From JBCDCE01 sp039182515 (GTDB lineage Bacteria; Pseudomonadota; Alphaproteobacteria; Rhodobacterales; Rhodobacteraceae): a stretch of 9,716 nucleotides of DNA. Positions 6,835 through 9,716 of this stretch are shown piece by piece. The DNA lies in assembly GCA_039182515.1 (NCBI GenBank), contig JBCDCE010000084.1, forward strand, positions 1 through 9,716. The letters run 5' to 3'. How positions within the stretch are numbered: the stretch's first letter is position 1; each line of letters opens with the position of its first letter. Under the pieces are notes generated by a model that had not been told where the DNA came from, ran no database searches, and saw nothing but the letters and a program-made list of their open reading frames with translations. Both the position numbers and the translations under genes were made by a program.

Positions 6835-8313
6835 CTAGCAACTAGGTAGGGTTGGCGCGCCGGTTATGAGGTGCAACTCGAAGCAATCCATCTTGCCCGT
6901 GCGAGAATTATACCGCGCTTGATAAAGCTTGAATGGACGGTCCGCAGATCTATCTACCAATTTCCGCTCAATTATCTGAAGAGCTTTGACCTGGTCGGAC
7001 AACTTTACGTTCATACCGAAGATTATTCCTTCGAGAGTGTCAAAGTCATACGTGAAAGTGCGATCGTCAGGTTTATCGTGTATGCCTAAGTTGTCATGCA
7101 GAATGACGCGGCGCTCTTCTTCATGCCGCCAATCTGGATGTTTGCTAAGTAGTGGAGGCAAGAAACTATCCCAGTGCTTACCACGCCATTCTTCTGTAGC
7201 AGTTGGGTCTGTGAGATGACTTGAAAGTGGGGATACCTTTCCATCATCATCGGTGAACCAGCTATCCATCGAATCTTTTTGTGTAATTCGTCCAAGGTTT
7301 GAGAAAAATTCCAACCGAGGGTGGTCGGAAGTGTACTCCACAGATCGGAGTGCTAGGTCCTGCCGTTCTTGAAAAACTCTACCCTGTTCGTTACGGTTTG
7401 CTTGCCAACCTCGTGCACCTTTTAATCGAAGGGTCTGGTGATCCGGATCGCCCAGCTTCCTGAAAATCAAGCAGCAACCATTATGCTCGTTTGCGTAGTA
7501 GCTCCACATTGCAACGTTGTCGTGACGCTCAGAAAAGCAAGCTACATACCAAGGCGGATAAACCAGTTTCAAAAGGCATTTGAGATATTCGGAAGGGAAG
7601 TCGAATATCAGGCTTTGTTTTTTGTTCGAAGCAGTTTCAGCGTTGTTGAAAGCAGTAAGAAGAACGGTGCTTGCATTGCTCATCTCTTGAACTTCAAAAA
7701 CGCTCTCAAACACAGACTCGCCATGGTCCTCTGCCAGTTTTGGAAGTAGGTCTTGCATCGCGCGAAGATTGGCAGCCATGCCTGCTTCATCGAATTCCAA
7801 GCTATTTCTGGCTTCCATAAGGCCTCGGTCAGACATGGCCTTCTGAATTGTTTCTAGCCAGTGGAAATGCACGAAACGCAAATGCTGCCTTAACTCAGTG
7901 AACGAGACATCACGCTCTGCGCCTGCCAGGAAATTCAGCAATGTGGCGTGCAGTTCAGTCTGCTCGACAGAGTGGATGCATTGCTTCAGCAAGTCTCGCA
8001 TTTGAGGTGTCGGAGCGTTGTCTAGGGTTTGAAAAACACTGATCCCATTCGGATCAAGTGTCTCATCATCCTTATGCAGCAATGCTTGGGCGACGCGGTT
8101 TTCCAAACAGATTACGTAGTGCCGAAGAAGATTTCGCCATGTAATGCGATCTCCACGCCAAACAACCCTACGCAATCCTTCCATTGGATCGTTCAAGCCT
8201 TCGGCAGGCGCGAAATAGATACTTTGATTTTCGAGTTCAGCCCGCTCGCCGAGTAGCGACTTCATTGAACGGTATCTAAATACATGTCGGTCAAAATCTG
8301 GCTTTGATGTCAT
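6835..8313 (-). CDS. DUF2971 domain protein, function unknown
   Basis: A 492-residue protein from the ATG at 8313. DUF2971 hallmarks are visible: FRYRSM near 12-17, IYFAPAEGLNDPMEG ending at 46, CFSE at 259-262 followed by MWSYYANEHNG at 269-279, the WRHEEERRVIL segment at 395-405, and IIFGMNV near 430. The family has no settled biochemical role; members often lie in accessory or defence-rich regions. The middle part (about 60-240) is longer than in most members I know and is not recognised. The frame stays open upstream to a TTG at 8460, which has AGGGG four bases ahead, but family similarity starts at the ATG, the 49 extra residues look random, and an inverted repeat lies in between. Hand counts give 26/60 GC at 7621-7680 against 39/60 at 3001-3060 in the dehalogenase, which suggests a different origin. 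Confidence 0.8.
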   Translation of the reverse strand: MTSKPDFDRHVFRYRSMKSLLGERAELENQSIYFAPAEGLNDPMEGLRRVVWRGDRITWRNLLRHYVICLENRVAQALLHKDDETLDPNGISVFQTLDNAPTPQMRDLLKQCIHSVEQTELHATLLNFLAGAERDVSFTELRQHLRFVHFHWLETIQKAMSDRGLMEARNSLEFDEAGMAANLRAMQDLLPKLAEDHGESVFESVFEVQEMSNASTVLLTAFNNAETASNKKQSLIFDFPSEYLKCLLKLVYPPWYVACFSERHDNVAMWSYYANEHNGCCLIFRKLGDPDHQTLRLKGARGWQANRNEQGRVFQERQDLALRSVEYTSDHPRLEFFSNLGRITQKDSMDSWFTDDDGKVSPLSSHLTDPTATEEWRGKHWDSFLPPLLSKHPDWRHEEERRVILHDNLGIHDKPDDRTFTYDFDTLEGIIFGMNVKLSDQVKALQIIERKLVDRSADRPFKLYQARYNSRTGKMDCFELHLITGAPTLPSC

Positions 8314-8315
8314 AG

Positions 8316-8338
8316 TACACTTTTTACACAAAAGTGTA
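8316..8338. promoter_or_regulatory. Perfect inverted repeat just before the DUF2971 start
   Basis: TACACTTTT (8316-8324) and AAAAGTGTA (8330-8338) are perfect 9-base arms around TACAC. The repeat ends two bases before the ATG at 8313, just where a ribosome binding site would be, and no Shine-Dalgarno sequence is visible. It could be an operator for repression of this gene or an RNA hairpin limiting translation. Confidence 0.45.
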
Positions 8339-8514
8339 TTAGCAGGATAGCGGACATTGAGGATGGGTGCGGCATTTGTTCCGTTGGGCTCAACGCTGCC
8401 ATTTTCCGCAATGCAGAGCGGTAGCCCAAACTTAGTGCGGGATTTTGCGGTTAAGCGCAATTGACCCCTGAACGATCATCTATGGGCGTTTTGGCAAGCG
8501 ACTGGGCCAGTGGC
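8339..8514. other. Spacer between the TMEM175-like gene and the DUF2971 gene
   Basis: About 175 bases between two genes on the same strand. It would hold the DUF2971 promoter unless the gene starts at the alternative TTG (8460). A short palindrome around ACTGG-C-CCAGT lies at 8502-8512 directly after the TMEM175 stop, but no T-run follows. The word GCGGACATT at 8350-8358 partly resembles the core of the 27-base repeats. Confidence 0.4.
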
Positions 8515-9087
8515 TTAGGCCCGCGATTTGGGCGGCTCGGGCACGATCCAAGGTAGGGTCGAGAAGAGATAAAGCCCGACGGCAATCTGCGGCGCCACAA
8601 AAGACACCAAGATCCCAGCAAACTGTCCCAAGATCGAAATCCGGATCCGGTTGTGGGTTATATCGGGCGTGGCATCAGGATTTGGTTGCTGGCCCACGTG
8701 GCCGCGTTTGATCGAAATTTTCAAGGCGAGATAGGAGAGCGTGCAGGCGCTTAAAACGCCACCGTAAAGCGCCACGGGCACATGGGAAAACACATGCGCA
8801 TCCATCCAAGCGGTGGTGAAAGGCGTAAGCGAGAGCCAAAAGAGAAAGTTGAGGTTCAGCCACAAATCCAACCCGCGTACCTGCGAGGCGTTGTGCATGA
8901 GATTGTGATGGTTGCTCCAAAAGATCCCCACAAACAGAAAGCTGATCACATAGCTCAAAAAGGTTGGAAAGAGCGCAGACAGCGCCTCCCAAGTTGCGGC
9001 TTCGGGAGGTTCAAATTGCAAGACCATAATCGTGATGATGATCGCCATGACCCCATCACTAAAAGCCTCTACACGCGCCGTTTTCAT
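8515..9087 (-). CDS. TMEM175 family (DUF1211) potassium channel-like membrane protein
   Basis: A 190-residue inner-membrane protein with the TMEM175 signature RVEAFSDG at 5-12, on the first helix, followed by a VMAIIITIMVLQF hydrophobic run. Six membrane segments can be placed: about 10-25, 36-57, 74-95, 103-124, 147-166 and 168-184. Known bacterial TMEM175 proteins have this single six-helix unit and assemble as tetramers conducting potassium, with the pore lined by the first helix. The ATG start at 9087 is fixed by the signature beginning at residue 5; only a weak AGG lies upstream. A likely terminator at 9151-9178 separates it from the gene to the right, so it probably has its own promoter. 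Its link to the DUF2971 gene downstream is by position only. Confidence 0.9.
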   Translation of the reverse strand: MKTARVEAFSDGVMAIIITIMVLQFEPPEAATWEALSALFPTFLSYVISFLFVGIFWSNHHNLMHNASQVRGLDLWLNLNFLFWLSLTPFTTAWMDAHVFSHVPVALYGGVLSACTLSYLALKISIKRGHVGQQPNPDATPDITHNRIRISILGQFAGILVSFVAPQIAVGLYLFSTLPWIVPEPPKSRA

Positions 9088-9150
9088 CTTGGTTGCCTGT
9101 TGTTTGTGGGGGCTCAGAGGCCTTTTGGGGAAGATGCGGAGTGGCTAGAG

Positions 9151-9178
9151 AAAAGTAAAGCCTCAGGGGCGAGGCCTT
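9151..9178 (-). terminator. Candidate intrinsic terminator upstream of the TMEM175-like gene
   Basis: On the minus strand the stem AAG(G)CCTC pairs with GAGGCTT across a GCCCCT-type loop, seven pairs with one bulged G, followed at once by TTTACTTTT. This fits a Rho-independent terminator for the minus-strand gene entering from the right edge. The broken T-run and the bulge make it moderate in strength. Confidence 0.42.
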
Positions 9179-9598
9179 GTGCATTCAAGGGGCAGTTGCG
9201 TCTGCGCATTAACCCTTGCGTTAAGGAAATTTGGTGGTCCCGTGGCACCCAATTTTGCTGACCATACCGCCACGCGCCCCTTTGCTCTGCATGAGGGCGA
9301 TTTTAGCATGGTTTTAGGGGTCGTTGGTTTGAAGAATGGATGTCTGGTTTGCGGACAAAACGGACTTTGGCCCCTTCAAAACGAAAGGCTGCTTTGCACG
9401 CTTTGCGACTTCAGCGAAAAACAGCAACGATGAGAAAGTGGAAGTTCGCTGAACTCGCTTTCAAGTAAACAGTACTTTTCCAAAGCAGACATTCCGATGG
9501 AGCCGTACCGGAGAAATCGCGTGTACCACTCCTGCCAATGTCCTATTCGTCTTAGACAGTCACTAGCACGAGAAGGCAACCAATGCTGCCCTGAGCGG
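9179..9598. other. Intergenic stretch, no convincing gene
   Basis: About 420 bases. It includes the inverted repeat TTAAC-CCTTGC-GTTAA at 9209-9224 and the second 27-base repeat at 9342-9368. Frames at 9376-9627 on the minus strand and from 9434 to the window end on the plus strand stay open, but they overlap the better-supported edge gene or each other and have unremarkable, Cys/Arg/Ser-rich translations. Confidence 0.5.
9342..9368 (+). repeat. Direct repeat, copy 2 (27 bases)
   Basis: Begins GTCTGGTTTGCGGACAAA, then A, then CGGACTTT. It has the same orientation as copy 1 at 6732-6758, with one mismatch. The two copies are 2.6 kb apart and enclose the DUF2971 and TMEM175-like genes. Confidence 0.75.
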
Positions 9599-9716
9599 TT
9601 AATCACCTCGTCTGAGCCAGGGTGCAAAAGCTGGCAGCAAAGACCACGCGATCAGCACTGCAAAGTACGCGACCTCCGGGATTTGGTCGAAGTGGTACAT
9701 TGCCAGGACACCCCTG
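9599..9716 (-). CDS. Hydrophobic C-terminus of a gene running off the right edge
   Basis: The minus-strand frame is open from the edge to a TAA at 9601-9599, 38 residues. It contains a clear membrane segment, VAYFAVLIAWSLLPAFAPW, ending in the positively charged LRRGD tail. That pattern, a helix then basic residues, is typical of a real membrane protein end and unlike the shadow frames nearby. An internal ATG at 9700 would make a 33-residue single-helix protein, with AGGGG ten bases upstream, so a complete small membrane protein is possible. Family not recognised. Confidence 0.38.
   Translation of the reverse strand, partial: RGVLAMYHFDQIPEVAYFAVLIAWSLLPAFAPWLRRGD

Noticed and set aside
8314..8460. 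N-terminal extension of the DUF2971 protein from TTG 8460
   Set aside because: The 49 extra residues show no family similarity and contain the inverted repeat. The start was kept at ATG 8313, although the AGGGG before the TTG keeps the alternative alive.
8501..8514. GCCACTGG word on the minus strand, reminiscent of a cobalamin riboswitch element
   Set aside because: No other B12-box or conserved riboswitch elements are nearby, and it lies after a stop codon, far from the B12-dependent gene. No cobalamin riboswitch was found upstream of the operon either.
9209..9224. CtrA-like site (TTAA repeat) upstream of the TMEM175-like gene
   Set aside because: The spacing between TTAA words is eight bases, whereas the CtrA consensus needs seven. 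The match is likely chance.
1..9716. CRISPR array, tRNA or rRNA genes
   Set aside because: No regularly spaced repeats, cloverleaf-like sequence or rRNA-like conserved blocks were seen on either strand.

Overview
The window looks like chromosomal DNA from a marine alphaproteobacterium, most likely of the Rhodobacterales (Roseobacter) type. The reasons are the fairly GC-rich coding sequence of the main genes, the frequent GTG/TTG starts, and the kinds of protein present. This placement is inferred from style and protein families, not from a marker gene. All confident genes are on the minus strand, so transcription runs from high to low coordinates.

Core region (6251 down to 312): three tightly spaced genes that look like one operon. 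In order of transcription they are a formylglycine-type sulfatase/phosphonate monoester hydrolase family enzyme (6251-4605), a 1069-residue self-sufficient cobalamin-dependent reductive dehalogenase fused to an NAD(P)H-flavin-ferredoxin reductase (4553-1344), and a membrane di-iron sterol desaturase/fatty acid hydroxylase family protein (1283-312). The gaps are 51 and 60 bases, and no terminator is visible between them. The dehalogenase has no Tat signal and no RdhB membrane anchor gene beside it, so it should act in the cytoplasm, taking electrons directly from NAD(P)H. A plausible reading is that the sulfatase removes a sulfate (or phosphonate) ester from a halogenated aromatic and the dehalogenase then removes the halogen. 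The substrate is not known from the sequence.

Upstream region (6252-6834): a noncoding stretch holding a nested palindrome around 6463-6497, the best candidate operator for the operon, and one copy of a 27-base direct repeat.

Accessory region (6835-9087): a DUF2971 protein with visibly lower GC than its neighbours, with a perfect 9-base inverted repeat just before its ATG, followed upstream by a six-helix TMEM175-type potassium channel gene. A second copy of the 27-base repeat lies at 9342-9368, so the two copies bracket these two genes.

Edges: the left end carries what may be the last 21 codons of a plus-strand gene, possibly a transposase, followed by about 245 bases without a convincing gene. 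The right end carries a hydrophobic C-terminus on the minus strand that runs off the window.
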